From the NCBI GenBank assembly GCA_016286035.1, contig JAEERY010000013.1, positions 1 to 64,000 of the forward strand: 64,000 nt of DNA, read 5' to 3'. Made by a program: the position numbers and the translations under genes. Origin of the DNA: Lachnospiraceae bacterium (GTDB lineage: Bacteria; Bacillota; Clostridia; Lachnospirales; Lachnospiraceae). Under the pieces are notes generated by a model. It saw nothing but the letters and a program-made list of their open reading frames with translations, ran no database searches and was not told the origin of the DNA. Numbering within the stretch: the stretch's first letter is position 1; each line of letters opens with the position of its first letter. This document shows positions 17,689 to 26,629 of this stretch, piece after piece.

Positions 17689-20319
17689 TTATTTTGCCTC
17701 ATACCAGTCACTGCCGTCATGAACATCCACTTCAAGTGAGACGTTAAGATCTGCGGCATTCTTCATCTGTTCATATAAAACTTCTCTTACTGCTTCAAGA
17801 TCTTTCTTATTTACTTCAAGCAAAAGTTCATCATGTACCTGAACGATGATCTTTGCATCAAGCTTCTTATCGATCAGAGCTTTATGTACATTTATCATTG
17901 CGATCTTCATGATGTCCGCTGCGGTTCCCTGGATCGGAGAGTTCATTGCAACTCTCTCGCCGAATGAACGGGTCATGAAGTTCGAACTTGAAAGCTCGGG
18001 AATCGGACGTCTTCTGCCATATAAAGTTTCAACATATCCTTTTTCTTTTGCATCCGAAACGCAATCATCCAGATATTTCTTTATTCCCTTATATGTCTCA
18101 AAATAATCCTCTATATACTGTTTGGCTTCTTTTCTTGATATACTCAGATCCTGGCTGAGTCCAAATGAACTGATACCGTATACTATACCGAAGTTTACAG
18201 CTTTTGCGTTTCTTCTTTGAAGATCAGTGACTTCATCAAACGGTACATGGAACACCTTCGAAGCTGTGATCCTGTGAATATCCGCCTGTGATCTGTATGC
18301 CTCCAAAAGATCCTTGTCATCAGCCATATGTGCAAGGAGCCTTAATTCTATTTGCGAGTAATCTGCATCCAAAAACACATATCCGTCTCTGGGGATAAAG
18401 CATTTTCTTATCCTTCTTCCAAGTTCCATCCTCATAGGAATGTTCTGAAGGTTAGGTTCTGTCGAGCTTATCCTTCCGGTTGCGGTTATCGTCTGATTGA
18501 ATGTTGTATGTATCTTGCCGTCTTGTCGTATGGTATCGGCAAGACCGTCAGCATATGTACTCTTTAACTTTGTAAGTCCTCTGTATTCGAGGATATCTTT
18601 GACTATGGGATGATCCTCTGAAAGCTTTTCGAGCACATCGGCAGCTGTGCTGTATCCCGATTTTGTCTTCTTTCCTCCCGGGAGGCCCATTTTCTCAAAA
18701 AGTACTTCTCCTAACTGCTTGGGAGAATTTATATTAAACTCACATCCTGCCTGATCGCATATCGCGCGTTCAAGCTCATTTATCCTTCCGACAAGCGAAT
18801 CGCCGTATGCTTTAAGCTCGTTTCTGTCTACGGTTATGCCTTCTTTTTCCATATCAAATAGCACACCTGCAAGAGGATACTCTATATCTTCATAAAGCTT
18901 TGTCATACCCTTTTCTTCAAGGACTTTCTTTATCTTTTCCTTCGTTTTATAGAGGACATATGATTTTGTTGCGGCATAGAGAGCATATTTATCCCTGTCC
19001 ATGAATGCCGCCTCAGAAAGCTTCATCTTCCCGAAAGTTTCTTTTTCATCAGGAACATGTATCTCCATATATTCCTGAGCAATATCCTCAATACTGTAAT
19101 CGCTCTTTAACGGATTAACCAGATATGCTGCAATCAGAAGATCAAATATCTTACCCGTATTCTCGCTACCGATCAGATGATAAATGCTCTTAACATCAAA
19201 ACATGTAAGATCATCATTAAGTGACAGATCCTTTAATTTGTCCGAAAGATAATCCCATGTCACAAACCCCGCTACGGGTATCACAACATTTTTGCCATCA
19301 TACGAAAAGGCTATGCTTACCACCTCTTCGTCTTCTTTCTCGATTGAAAAAGCTGTATCTTTTAATGTCTTCAATCTGTTAAATAAGCTTTCAACCTCAC
19401 TGAGATCATCTATATATGATACATCTATTTCCTCGGCTTTCTGCCCAAAACTTGATGTATCAAACTTATCCATAAACTTATTGAACGCATGATAAACAAA
19501 CAGGTCGTATGCCTGCTTGTTAAACATCTCTTTAACCAAAGCATCCTTATAACTTATGGGAAGCTCAGCATCAGTCTTGATCGTCGCGAGAACCTTGCTC
19601 AGATCAGCAATATCTCTGTTTTCAGCTAGCGAATCATGGATGGATTTCTTTGTTATCTGATCGAGATGCTCATATACACCATCCAGCGAACCGTAATCAA
19701 CCAGGAGCTGAGCTGCAGTCTTTTCTCCGATCTTGGGAACACCGGGAATGTTATCCGATGCATCACCCATAAGTGCTTTCATATCGATGAAAGTAATGGG
19801 ATCTACCTGGTATTTCGCAACAACATCAGCTGCATAATAATCCTCAACTTCTGTCTTATTTCCTTTTGTTTTGGGTATTCTGATCTTTATCCTGTCCGTT
19901 GCTATCTGCAAAAGATCCCTGTCACCCGAAATAAGACTTACATCAACGCCGTCAGCTTCAGCCTGTTTTGCAAGTGTTCCAAGGATATCATCTGCTTCAA
20001 GTCCAGGTTTTTCACAGATCGTTATGTTCATTGCACTCAGCACTTCCTTCATGACAGGAACCTGTTCGTGCAATTCCTCGGGCATCGGTTTTCTGGTACC
20101 CTTGTATGCCTCATATATCTCATGCCTGAAAGTCTTCTCTTTTCTGTCAAAAGCAACACAAAGATAATCAGGCTTTTCTTCATCAAGGATCTTAAACATT
20201 ATGTTTAAAAAACCGTATATGGCATTTATATGCATCCCTTTGGGATTTGTAAGAGGCGGCACACCGTAGAATGCTCTGTTAAGTATGCTGTGACCGTCTA
20301 TCAAAACAAGTTTGCTCAA
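17689..20319 (-). CDS. polA: DNA polymerase I
   Basis: PolA fills gaps and removes RNA primers. The 5'-3' nuclease domain covers about 1-290, a vestigial 3'-5' exonuclease domain about 300-465, and the polymerase domain the rest. Motif A reads DADYSQIELR and motif C VHDE is at 828-831. The proofreading motif normally FDxET reads FSIEKE here, so the catalytic aspartate is missing, as in other Firmicutes PolA. It starts with TTG (20319) one base after the preceding stop, with AGGAAG upstream. Confidence 0.96.
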   Translation of the reverse strand: MSKLVLIDGHSILNRAFYGVPPLTNPKGMHINAIYGFLNIMFKILDEEKPDYLCVAFDRKEKTFRHEIYEAYKGTRKPMPEELHEQVPVMKEVLSAMNITICEKPGLEADDILGTLAKQAEADGVDVSLISGDRDLLQIATDRIKIRIPKTKGNKTEVEDYYAADVVAKYQVDPITFIDMKALMGDASDNIPGVPKIGEKTAAQLLVDYGSLDGVYEHLDQITKKSIHDSLAENRDIADLSKVLATIKTDAELPISYKDALVKEMFNKQAYDLFVYHAFNKFMDKFDTSSFGQKAEEIDVSYIDDLSEVESLFNRLKTLKDTAFSIEKEDEEVVSIAFSYDGKNVVIPVAGFVTWDYLSDKLKDLSLNDDLTCFDVKSIYHLIGSENTGKIFDLLIAAYLVNPLKSDYSIEDIAQEYMEIHVPDEKETFGKMKLSEAAFMDRDKYALYAATKSYVLYKTKEKIKKVLEEKGMTKLYEDIEYPLAGVLFDMEKEGITVDRNELKAYGDSLVGRINELERAICDQAGCEFNINSPKQLGEVLFEKMGLPGGKKTKSGYSTAADVLEKLSEDHPIVKDILEYRGLTKLKSTYADGLADTIRQDGKIHTTFNQTITATGRISSTEPNLQNIPMRMELGRRIRKCFIPRDGYVFLDADYSQIELRLLAHMADDKDLLEAYRSQADIHRITASKVFHVPFDEVTDLQRRNAKAVNFGIVYGISSFGLSQDLSISRKEAKQYIEDYFETYKGIKKYLDDCVSDAKEKGYVETLYGRRRPIPELSSSNFMTRSFGERVAMNSPIQGTAADIMKIAMINVHKALIDKKLDAKIIVQVHDELLLEVNKKDLEAVREVLYEQMKNAADLNVSLEVDVHDGSDWYEAK

Positions 20320-20320
20320 T

Positions 20321-20650
20321 TTATCTTCCTCTCGTAAAGACTAAAAACAGTATAAAAATGACCGCAACTATGGCTATCGCCTCCATGATGTATATAACGG
20401 TATTTGCAGCGCTTCTTTTCTTTATAGTCTTTTTGGTCTTTTCTATCTTAATATCAAGTTCCTTATTAAGATCAAAGCTCTCTCCGTCTTCAATACGCAA
20501 AGGTACTTCCTTTATCAGATACTGTATGCGCAGTTCCTCCATACAGTCTTTGCAAGTGTGCATGTGCGCAAAGAAGTCATTAGCCTGCTTCTTGTTAAGT
20601 TTATCATCCAGGAAATCCGGTATCCTGCTTTCGAATTCTTTACAATCCAT
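20321..20650 (-). CDS. Zinc-finger (zf-HC2-like) single-pass membrane protein
   Basis: A 109-residue protein with the pattern C3...H29xxxC33xxC36 typical of anti-sigma zinc-finger domains, then a charged lysine-rich linker and one C-terminal transmembrane helix (about 84-105). Such proteins hold an ECF sigma factor at the membrane, but no sigma gene is adjacent. It lies between hisS (5 bases after its stop) and polA. Function is unassigned, and the anti-sigma role is inference from the fold. Confidence 0.75.
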   Translation of the reverse strand: MDCKEFESRIPDFLDDKLNKKQANDFFAHMHTCKDCMEELRIQYLIKEVPLRIEDGESFDLNKELDIKIEKTKKTIKKRSAANTVIYIMEAIAIVAVIFILFLVFTRGR

Positions 20651-20655
20651 GATAG

Positions 20656-21921
20656 TCAGTTTTTAAGTGAATCTACATAAAAGTCTTTAAACTCTGTATA
20701 GCCCTGTGACTCCAGCTGCTCTTTCTGAAATTTCTTGTTTTTGTTCATTCTTGATACGAGAACACAGTTGCCTTCCGCACGCATATCGGCTGCCTCTTTC
20801 ATTATCTGGCTCATGCGATCTGAGGGCATGTTCTTCTCGATAAGGAAAGCTATCCTTTTTCCTTCATCCGGTATCTTGAAATCCTGCTCAAGCAAAAGAA
20901 GAACGATACGCTCAAAACCTATGGAGAAGCCGCATGCAGGTGTATCCTGACCAGTGAACTTTCCAACCATCTTGTCATAACGTCCGCCGCCTCCGCAGCT
21001 TCCGCCAAACTCGGGTATTGCAATCTCAAATATGGTTCCGGTATAGTAACTCATACCTCTTACAAGCGTAGGATCGAATACCATGTCGAACTGAGCAGCC
21101 TTGGCTGCTTCTACACTTGTAATGATCTGAGAAAGCCATTCTTTCACTTCGTTATCAAGACTCTCTCCGATAGCATCTGCTATATACTCAAGGCCGTCTT
21201 TCTTATGTTCTTCAAGTCCCTTAAAGAGATCGAGATATTTCTCTACACCGTCTTTATCATAACCGTGAGCGATAAGATCCTCTTTTACTCCGTTAAGACC
21301 GATCTTATCCATCTTATCGAGGATGATGAAAACTTCATCAAAGCTTTCTTCCGCAAAACCCGCATATCCGGCCATTGCTTTAAGGATCCTTCTGTCATTG
21401 ATCCTTATCTCGAAATTCTTAAATCCCAGTTTCCCAAGGCAGGTCGTTGTTGCTGTTATAAGCTCGATCTCTGCCAAATTGCTGGGTTCACCGAGAATAT
21501 CTATATCACACTGATAAAACTGTCTGTATCTGCCTCTCTGAGGTCTGTCAGCCCTCCATACGGGACCGATCTGTAATGCCTTGAAAGGACTTGCAAGGTT
21601 AGCATTGTTATTTGAATAGAATCTTACAAGAGGAACCGTAAGATCATAGCGCATGCCAAGATCGCTGAGATCGGCTTCCGTTTGAGCTGAAGACAGGTCA
21701 AGCTTTTCACCTCTCTTTAAAACCTTAAAGATGAGTTTTTCATTCTCGCCGCCCTGTTTGTTGGTAAGATTCTCGATATTTTCCATACATGGAGTCTCTA
21801 TACCTGTAAATCCGAATTTTTTATAGGTATCTTTTATGATACGTATCACATAATCACGTATCTCCATCTCTCTGGGAAGTATATCTTTCATGCCCGTAAC
21901 GGGCTTTTTTGATAAAGCCAT
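20656..21921 (-). CDS. hisS: Histidyl-tRNA synthetase
   Basis: HisS is a class II synthetase charging tRNA-His. The 421-residue length is normal. Motif 2 region around RADRPQRGRYRQFYQCD and the HisA motif GRYDKM are visible. The anticodon-binding domain is at the C terminus. AGGAGA precedes the ATG, and a promoter lies about 46 bases upstream. The leader has no T-box signature. It heads a long co-directional run ending at the GH43 gene. Confidence 0.96.
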   Translation of the reverse strand: MALSKKPVTGMKDILPREMEIRDYVIRIIKDTYKKFGFTGIETPCMENIENLTNKQGGENEKLIFKVLKRGEKLDLSSAQTEADLSDLGMRYDLTVPLVRFYSNNNANLASPFKALQIGPVWRADRPQRGRYRQFYQCDIDILGEPSNLAEIELITATTTCLGKLGFKNFEIRINDRRILKAMAGYAGFAEESFDEVFIILDKMDKIGLNGVKEDLIAHGYDKDGVEKYLDLFKGLEEHKKDGLEYIADAIGESLDNEVKEWLSQIITSVEAAKAAQFDMVFDPTLVRGMSYYTGTIFEIAIPEFGGSCGGGGRYDKMVGKFTGQDTPACGFSIGFERIVLLLLEQDFKIPDEGKRIAFLIEKNMPSDRMSQIMKEAADMRAEGNCVLVSRMNKNKKFQKEQLESQGYTEFKDFYVDSLKN

Positions 21922-21966
21922 TGCAATTCTCCTGTCGCTTGATATTTTATGACCATAGTCTTATTT

Positions 21967-21995
21967 ATTTTACTATTTTTTGGCTTTTTGTTCAA
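21967..21995 (-). promoter_or_regulatory. Probable hisS operon promoter
   Basis: TTGAAC (21990-21995) and TAAAAT (21967-21972) are separated by 17 bases upstream of hisS. Confidence 0.6.
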
Positions 21996-22052
21996 TGGAA
22001 AAGTATCTATGTACATGATCAAAAACAGCCACTCCCAACGCTGCAAAGAGCA

Positions 22053-22086
22053 TAAAAACAGCGGCAAAGTTTGATACTCTGCCGCT
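22053..22086 (-). terminator. Intrinsic terminator after CobL-like gene
   Basis: An 11-bp stem (22076-22086 with 22060-22070) has a 5-base loop and is followed on the minus strand by GTTTTTAT. It separates the CobL-like gene from hisS. Confidence 0.85.
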
Positions 22087-22102
22087 TAAAAACATATTTC
22101 TA

Positions 22103-23008
22103 TCAGGCTCCAGCCTTGCATGTGATGATCCACGGTGCAGGCTGCTGTTCATAAGTATGTCTGCTTGTAACCTTTGATACAGAAACCTGAATTATCTCCG
22201 GATCCGAGATACAGAACTTTTTGCAATAATCTATCATGGAAGCCGCAAGAACAAAATCAAGCGTGTAAATGACAAATTCCATGTTAGGATTGATCTTTAA
22301 CAGACATTCGATCTCTTTTTCCATTGATGCAGATGCAACCAACATCGTTACATCGGGTATCGGAAGATCTTTCATAGTCTCATCATCTATATGATCTATT
22401 ATATGAATGTTGTTAAGTCCAAACTGATCAGCGTTTTCTTCAAGAGCATGTCTGTCATTGCCGTTATATTCTACAGCGATTATCTCGCCCTCTCCGTTAA
22501 GGATAGCCGATTCAACAACTATTGATTCACCGGAGATAACGCATATGTTCTTTCCTTCCTCGATCTGCATCTTTGAAAGAAGGACTGAACGGATCTCAGA
22601 ACCCACATACTTTACGGATCCCTTAACAAGTGCACTGTTATCCATTCCGAACTTAACAGCAGCTCTTGCATTGGGATTTAGTATTATCATGCCCGCAGAA
22701 GCATTTATGCCTCTGTCAATCATGTTTGCAACTATATCCTGTTTTATCGGACCTGTAGGCTCCGAACCCTCGTTGTATATAACGGTACAATCACCGAGTC
22801 CCGCATTATACATGCGATAGAATATATCCGGATGGCCTGCCTCAGTGAAGACCAAAACACATCTGTGCGCCTCGCATGCAGGAATGATGTTCTTGTTCTT
22901 CCTGGTTATATCAAGGATCTTAACATGTTCAAGATCGATATCGGTCTGACTCGAGAAATACTGTAACCAAGCTATTACGTGCTCATTGTTGAAAATTCTT
23001 TCTTCCAT
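22103..23008 (-). CDS. Degenerate CobL/CbiET-like methyltransferase-fold protein
   Basis: The 301 residues resemble the bifunctional precorrin methylase CobL (CbiE+CbiT) with most of the CbiE half missing. Residues about 45-110 look like the end of CbiE (ending GMIILNPNA). The segment GSEIRSVLLSKMQIEEGKN and what follows resemble CbiT (TKxEIRALxLSKL...). The SAM glycine loop of CbiT (GAGTGS) is replaced by SGESIV, so methyl transfer is doubtful. No cobalamin genes are near. GGAGGGG precedes the ATG. It follows the DHH gene by 18 bases. Role unknown. Confidence 0.6.
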   Translation of the reverse strand: MEERIFNNEHVIAWLQYFSSQTDIDLEHVKILDITRKNKNIIPACEAHRCVLVFTEAGHPDIFYRMYNAGLGDCTVIYNEGSEPTGPIKQDIVANMIDRGINASAGMIILNPNARAAVKFGMDNSALVKGSVKYVGSEIRSVLLSKMQIEEGKNICVISGESIVVESAILNGEGEIIAVEYNGNDRHALEENADQFGLNNIHIIDHIDDETMKDLPIPDVTMLVASASMEKEIECLLKINPNMEFVIYTLDFVLAASMIDYCKKFCISDPEIIQVSVSKVTSRHTYEQQPAPWIITCKAGA

Positions 23009-23026
23009 GCGTAACCCCTCCGCACT

Positions 23027-23950
23027 TTATGAATTAGCCATGCCGCAAAGTTCTTTGAGCATATTTTCAAGGTTTCCCATATTCTCATCCGAGAACTGAC
23101 ATGTGCCGACCTTCTTGTGTCCGCCGCCGCCATACTTAAGCATAAGGCTTCCGACATCAACAGTACATGTCTTGTTTAATATACTGTATCCTACCGCTGC
23201 AGAGCATCCCTGACCGCCTTTACCCGAAACGATCCATGCTGAGATGTTCTGTTCAGGATACATGCTGTAGATCATAAAACGGTTTCCTGTATATATAGGA
23301 TCAACACCGCGAAGATCGCTGATGATAACTTTACCTTCGACTCTTGTATGAGCCTTTACCATCTCTTTGAACTTCTCTGTCTGCTCGTTGTATACTTCGA
23401 TACGCTCCTTAACATCGGGCATCTCGAGGATCTCTTCCGTTGTCTTGTCCTTGCAGGCTACCATCAGCTTTTCCATCAGCTGATAGTTGCTGACAGTGAA
23501 CTGTCTCCATCTTCCGAGACCAGTTCTGGGATCCATAAGGAAACCGACAAGTATCCATCCCTGAGGATTCATTATCTCATCTATAGTAAGATTGCCCGAA
23601 TCAACCTTATCTACAGCGACCATCATATCATGATAATTGGGGAATCTCTCAGCTCCGCCGTAATATTCATATATAATCCTAGCGCATGAAGGTGTGATCC
23701 TGCTCTCTCCTTTATACTTGCCTTCCAAAGCAAGTCTCTCATGTTCGCTGGAATGATGATCAAACCAAAGTCCGCAGCCTTCTACATAGGGTACATTTGC
23801 AAGGCAGTCATTTTCATCGATCTCAATAAGTCCGTCCTGGAGATCCTTCGGATGTGCGAATTTCCAGTGATCGATAACTCCTGCCTCAAGCAATAATGCT
23901 CCACATGCAAGTCCGTCGAAATCAGACCGCGTAACCAACCTCATAGCCAT
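23027..23950 (-). CDS. DHH-family phosphoesterase
   Basis: The protein has the DHH metal motifs: D10/D12 in SDFDGLACG, DHH at 64-66, and a C-terminal DHHA1 motif GGGGHKK at 274-280. Members hydrolyse phosphoesters or phosphoanhydrides (nanoRNA, pAp, c-di-AMP products, polyphosphate). The substrate cannot be read from the sequence. It is 307 residues with no membrane or GGDEF domain. A strong GGAGGA site precedes the ATG. Confidence 0.82.
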   Translation of the reverse strand: MAMRLVTRSDFDGLACGALLLEAGVIDHWKFAHPKDLQDGLIEIDENDCLANVPYVEGCGLWFDHHSSEHERLALEGKYKGESRITPSCARIIYEYYGGAERFPNYHDMMVAVDKVDSGNLTIDEIMNPQGWILVGFLMDPRTGLGRWRQFTVSNYQLMEKLMVACKDKTTEEILEMPDVKERIEVYNEQTEKFKEMVKAHTRVEGKVIISDLRGVDPIYTGNRFMIYSMYPEQNISAWIVSGKGGQGCSAAVGYSILNKTCTVDVGSLMLKYGGGGHKKVGTCQFSDENMGNLENMLKELCGMANS

Positions 23951-24027
23951 AAAAAAATGTCCTCCTTCATTTTCTTAGATATATAAAATCGAATTATATA
24001 CACAATAACATATCTATTATAACATAA

Positions 24028-24057
24028 AAGCGGACGTATTTAACAATACATCCGCTT
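24028..24057 (-). terminator. Probable terminator after small membrane gene
   Basis: A 13-bp stem with one G-U pair (24028-24040 with 24045-24057) and a 4-base loop is followed by TTTAT on the minus strand. Confidence 0.65.
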
Positions 24058-24072
24058 ATTTTTGATATTTAT

Positions 24073-24264
24073 TTATTGTACAGGTCCGATCCTGTTCGCA
24101 ACGATCACATATATAACGACAATAGACAGAAGCGCTCCCCAGAAACAGAGTAAAGCTATCCATACATCTTTCGTCTTTTTGTCTTCCTTGGTCATAAGCT
24201 TTATATACCAGTATACCGAGCATCCCGCAACCGCCAGCGCTATTATAAGTACCAGAATCTCCAT
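24073..24264 (-). CDS. Small two-helix membrane protein
   Basis: This 63-residue protein consists of two hydrophobic helices (about 3-22 and 36-56) joined by a lysine-rich loop, so it is probably a membrane hairpin. GGGAGTG lies seven bases before the ATG. It follows rlmH by 30 bases and is followed by a terminator. I do not recognise a family. Confidence 0.55.
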   Translation of the reverse strand: MEILVLIIALAVAGCSVYWYIKLMTKEDKKTKDVWIALLCFWGALLSIVVIYVIVANRIGPVQ

Positions 24265-24294
24265 GTGATCACTCCCGTGCCATATCTTATATCA

Positions 24295-24774
24295 TTATTT
24301 GTGATAAGGCTCGTTGTTGATTATCCTGTAAGCTCTGTATACCTGTTCAAGAAGTATTACACGCATCAGCTGGTGAGGAAATGTCATATCCGAAAAGCTT
24401 ATGAGTTCATCCGCTCTTTTTTTCAGCTCATCACATATTCCGAGTGAACCGCCTATCACAAAGACTATATTACTCTTTCCTCTGACTCCTAGCAAGTTAA
24501 GTTTTTGAGAAAATGATACAGAATCATATTTCTTACCCTCAATAGCAAGAGCAATCACGTAAGCATCCTCTGAAATATGAGCCTTTAATCTGTCCCCTTC
24601 TTTCTGCATTATTTGGGAACATGCTTTATCACTCGCATTGTCAGGAGTCTTCTCATCATCGACTTCAACTATCTTTAATCTGCAATACCTCGAAAGTCTC
24701 TTTTCAAACTCCTCGATGGCTTCTCTGTAAAACTTTTCTTTTACTTTTCCTACCGCTAATATCGTTATCTGCAT
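24295..24774 (-). CDS. rlmH: 23S rRNA (pseudouridine1915-N3)-methyltransferase RlmH
   Basis: RlmH is a SPOUT methyltransferase acting on pseudouridine 1915 in helix 69 of 23S rRNA. At 159 residues it has the normal length, the SAM-knot segment FVIGGSLGI, and the C-terminal pattern EQVYRAYRI...YHK. Its ATG overlaps the stop of the upstream gene by one base (TAATG), so it is translationally coupled to the exopolysaccharide genes. Confidence 0.95.
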   Translation of the reverse strand: MQITILAVGKVKEKFYREAIEEFEKRLSRYCRLKIVEVDDEKTPDNASDKACSQIMQKEGDRLKAHISEDAYVIALAIEGKKYDSVSFSQKLNLLGVRGKSNIVFVIGGSLGICDELKKRADELISFSDMTFPHQLMRVILLEQVYRAYRIINNEPYHK

Positions 24775-26627
24775 TATATATTCTTGATAAACCAGTTGAT
24801 TATTCCGTTCCAGACATCTATGACCGTCTGCTTTGCCTTGTTTGTTCCCTCGAGCAGATTGCTGTATATCTTCTTTTCCTTATCGGTATCCACGATATTC
24901 ATCTTCTCGAATACGCCGTCATAAACATCATCAGCAATGTTTCTCTGGCTGTATTCGTATTCTGCCCATGCACTCTTTAAGAAGATGGAACCTGCATTTG
25001 AAGGAGCAAGCTGGATGTCTGTCCATAAGGCTTTACCATCCACTCCTACCGAAATCTCATCACCGTTTAACACTATCTCGATCTTTCTTTGAGCCAGATC
25101 ATGAAGCTGAAGTTCGGGTCTGTATTCTTCAGCACCCTCTTCGACAGATTTAACCTGCGTGTTCTCAACTTCTTTTTTGAGTTTCTTATATTCGGTGGAC
25201 TGTTTGTCACTTACTGCATTCTTGGCGAGTGCTCCGTATTCTCCGGCAAGTGTGTCTCTCTTATCCTCTTCAACCGATATCTTCGGGATCTCATCAAAAT
25301 CATAAAGATCCATATCTGCAATAATCTCGCCGTCCTGTTTAAGATACATATGGTTGTTGAAAAGGACTACCTCTATACCGCCGTTTCCTTCGTCATCCGC
25401 TCTGAGTATAACAGACTGATAACCCAGTTTGTTACCTCCAAGTATAGCAGAAAAGTTTATATTTTTGTGAGCTTCTCCGTCACATATCTTGATCAGGCCG
25501 CAGTCTTCCGGTTCGGAAGTTAATACAAGTTTTTCCTCTTTATATTCTACAGCACCTTTCTTTATCGCCCAGTACTTGTTCTGACTTGAATCGCCTTCGA
25601 CAAATACTATCTCATCTCTTCTGTCCTCAGGGAGGTCATACTTGATCCTCATGAGAAGGTGGTTCGTATACCAGTTGGACTGAGGCTGCATTCTGGTAAG
25701 ATCATAAATACTGCTCTCACGATCATTCATTGAGAAACCTTCTCTGTTAAAGTTCATTGCAAAGGTCTCTCTTATGCCTTCTTCATTAACGGCACTTACC
25801 TTATCGTTCTCACCAAAAGCTCCCGTATTCGAATGCAACAGGGTATAAGCCTGCGGAACCTTACCGATACCCTGTGTATATTCAGATCTCATAAGTGAAT
25901 ATTCACCGAGTATTCTCTCTTTCATCATTGCATATGACTCTACCGGAAGATCCTTTTCATCTCTTATATAATCCATAAGATAATGAGTATAGTCTCTTCC
26001 GAAATACTGCATCATACCTGCGTACTCTGTACTCTTAAGTTCTCCGATGAATCTGTCATATCTGTCAAAAACATTGATATAGCTTAGTCTGTAACCGTTG
26101 CTTCCTATCTCCCAGAAACCATTCTCCTCAAGCCCCTTAAGATCATTAGGCATCAAAAAGTGAGAATCCTTGCTCCTGAACTTCTCCGCATAGGTAAACA
26201 TGGTCGCCTTATCATTGTATTTTTCCATTATTGACTGGGCATATATCGCAGTATCGTTTCTACCGTCTTCAAACATCAGAAACAGTGCCTTCTCAGGCAA
26301 AGGTTTTCCTTCGTTATAGTAGTTTATTACATCCTGCTGGCTAATCGTCACATAACCAAGATCATGCAAAGCGCCAAGCTGCTCATCAAGCCTTTGTGTG
26401 GAGATCAGAGTCTCTGTTCCCTCACGATCGACTCCTATATATGACAGAGCAAGAAAGCCCATATCATTACCTGAAACAATAGTCTTATCCTCCTTGTTGT
26501 ATGGTTCGTAGACCGAGAATACGAGTAATGCCTTCAGCACAACAAAGATTAAAGCAAGCAATATAAGCAATTCGATGACGGATCTGATAAATCTGCTCAC
26601 ATCCTTTGGTGTTTCAAATCTGTACAT
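24774..26627 (-). CDS. Membrane-anchored NodB-like (polysaccharide deacetylase fold) protein
   Basis: After one N-terminal transmembrane helix (about 16-38) comes a PgaB/NodB-like domain (about 60-330), then a beta-sandwich resembling laminin-G/concanavalin folds (about 345-560). The NodB catalytic motif TFDDG is FEDG (119-122), and the metal motif H-S/T-xxH is replaced by EIGSNGYRLSY, so it probably binds but does not deacetylate glycan (inference). I start at the ATG at 26627, two bases after the upstream stop with AGGTG upstream. An earlier ATG at 26666 would overlap that gene. It works next to the PilZ-GT2 synthase. Confidence 0.72.
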   Translation of the reverse strand: MYRFETPKDVSRFIRSVIELLILLALIFVVLKALLVFSVYEPYNKEDKTIVSGNDMGFLALSYIGVDREGTETLISTQRLDEQLGALHDLGYVTISQQDVINYYNEGKPLPEKALFLMFEDGRNDTAIYAQSIMEKYNDKATMFTYAEKFRSKDSHFLMPNDLKGLEENGFWEIGSNGYRLSYINVFDRYDRFIGELKSTEYAGMMQYFGRDYTHYLMDYIRDEKDLPVESYAMMKERILGEYSLMRSEYTQGIGKVPQAYTLLHSNTGAFGENDKVSAVNEEGIRETFAMNFNREGFSMNDRESSIYDLTRMQPQSNWYTNHLLMRIKYDLPEDRRDEIVFVEGDSSQNKYWAIKKGAVEYKEEKLVLTSEPEDCGLIKICDGEAHKNINFSAILGGNKLGYQSVILRADDEGNGGIEVVLFNNHMYLKQDGEIIADMDLYDFDEIPKISVEEDKRDTLAGEYGALAKNAVSDKQSTEYKKLKKEVENTQVKSVEEGAEEYRPELQLHDLAQRKIEIVLNGDEISVGVDGKALWTDIQLAPSNAGSIFLKSAWAEYEYSQRNIADDVYDGVFEKMNIVDTDKEKKIYSNLLEGTNKAKQTVIDVWNGIINWFIKNI

Positions 26628-26629
26628 AC

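Noticed and set aside
21891-21911. GCCCG/CGGGC hairpin followed by six T on the plus strand, overlapping the hisS start
   Set aside because: It lies inside the first codons of hisS and no plus-strand gene leads into it, so it is most likely chance from Lys-Lys-Pro codons.
21922-22060. T-box riboswitch before hisS
   Set aside because: The leader lacks the conserved GGUGGNACCGCG-type T-box and a following terminator/antiterminator pair.
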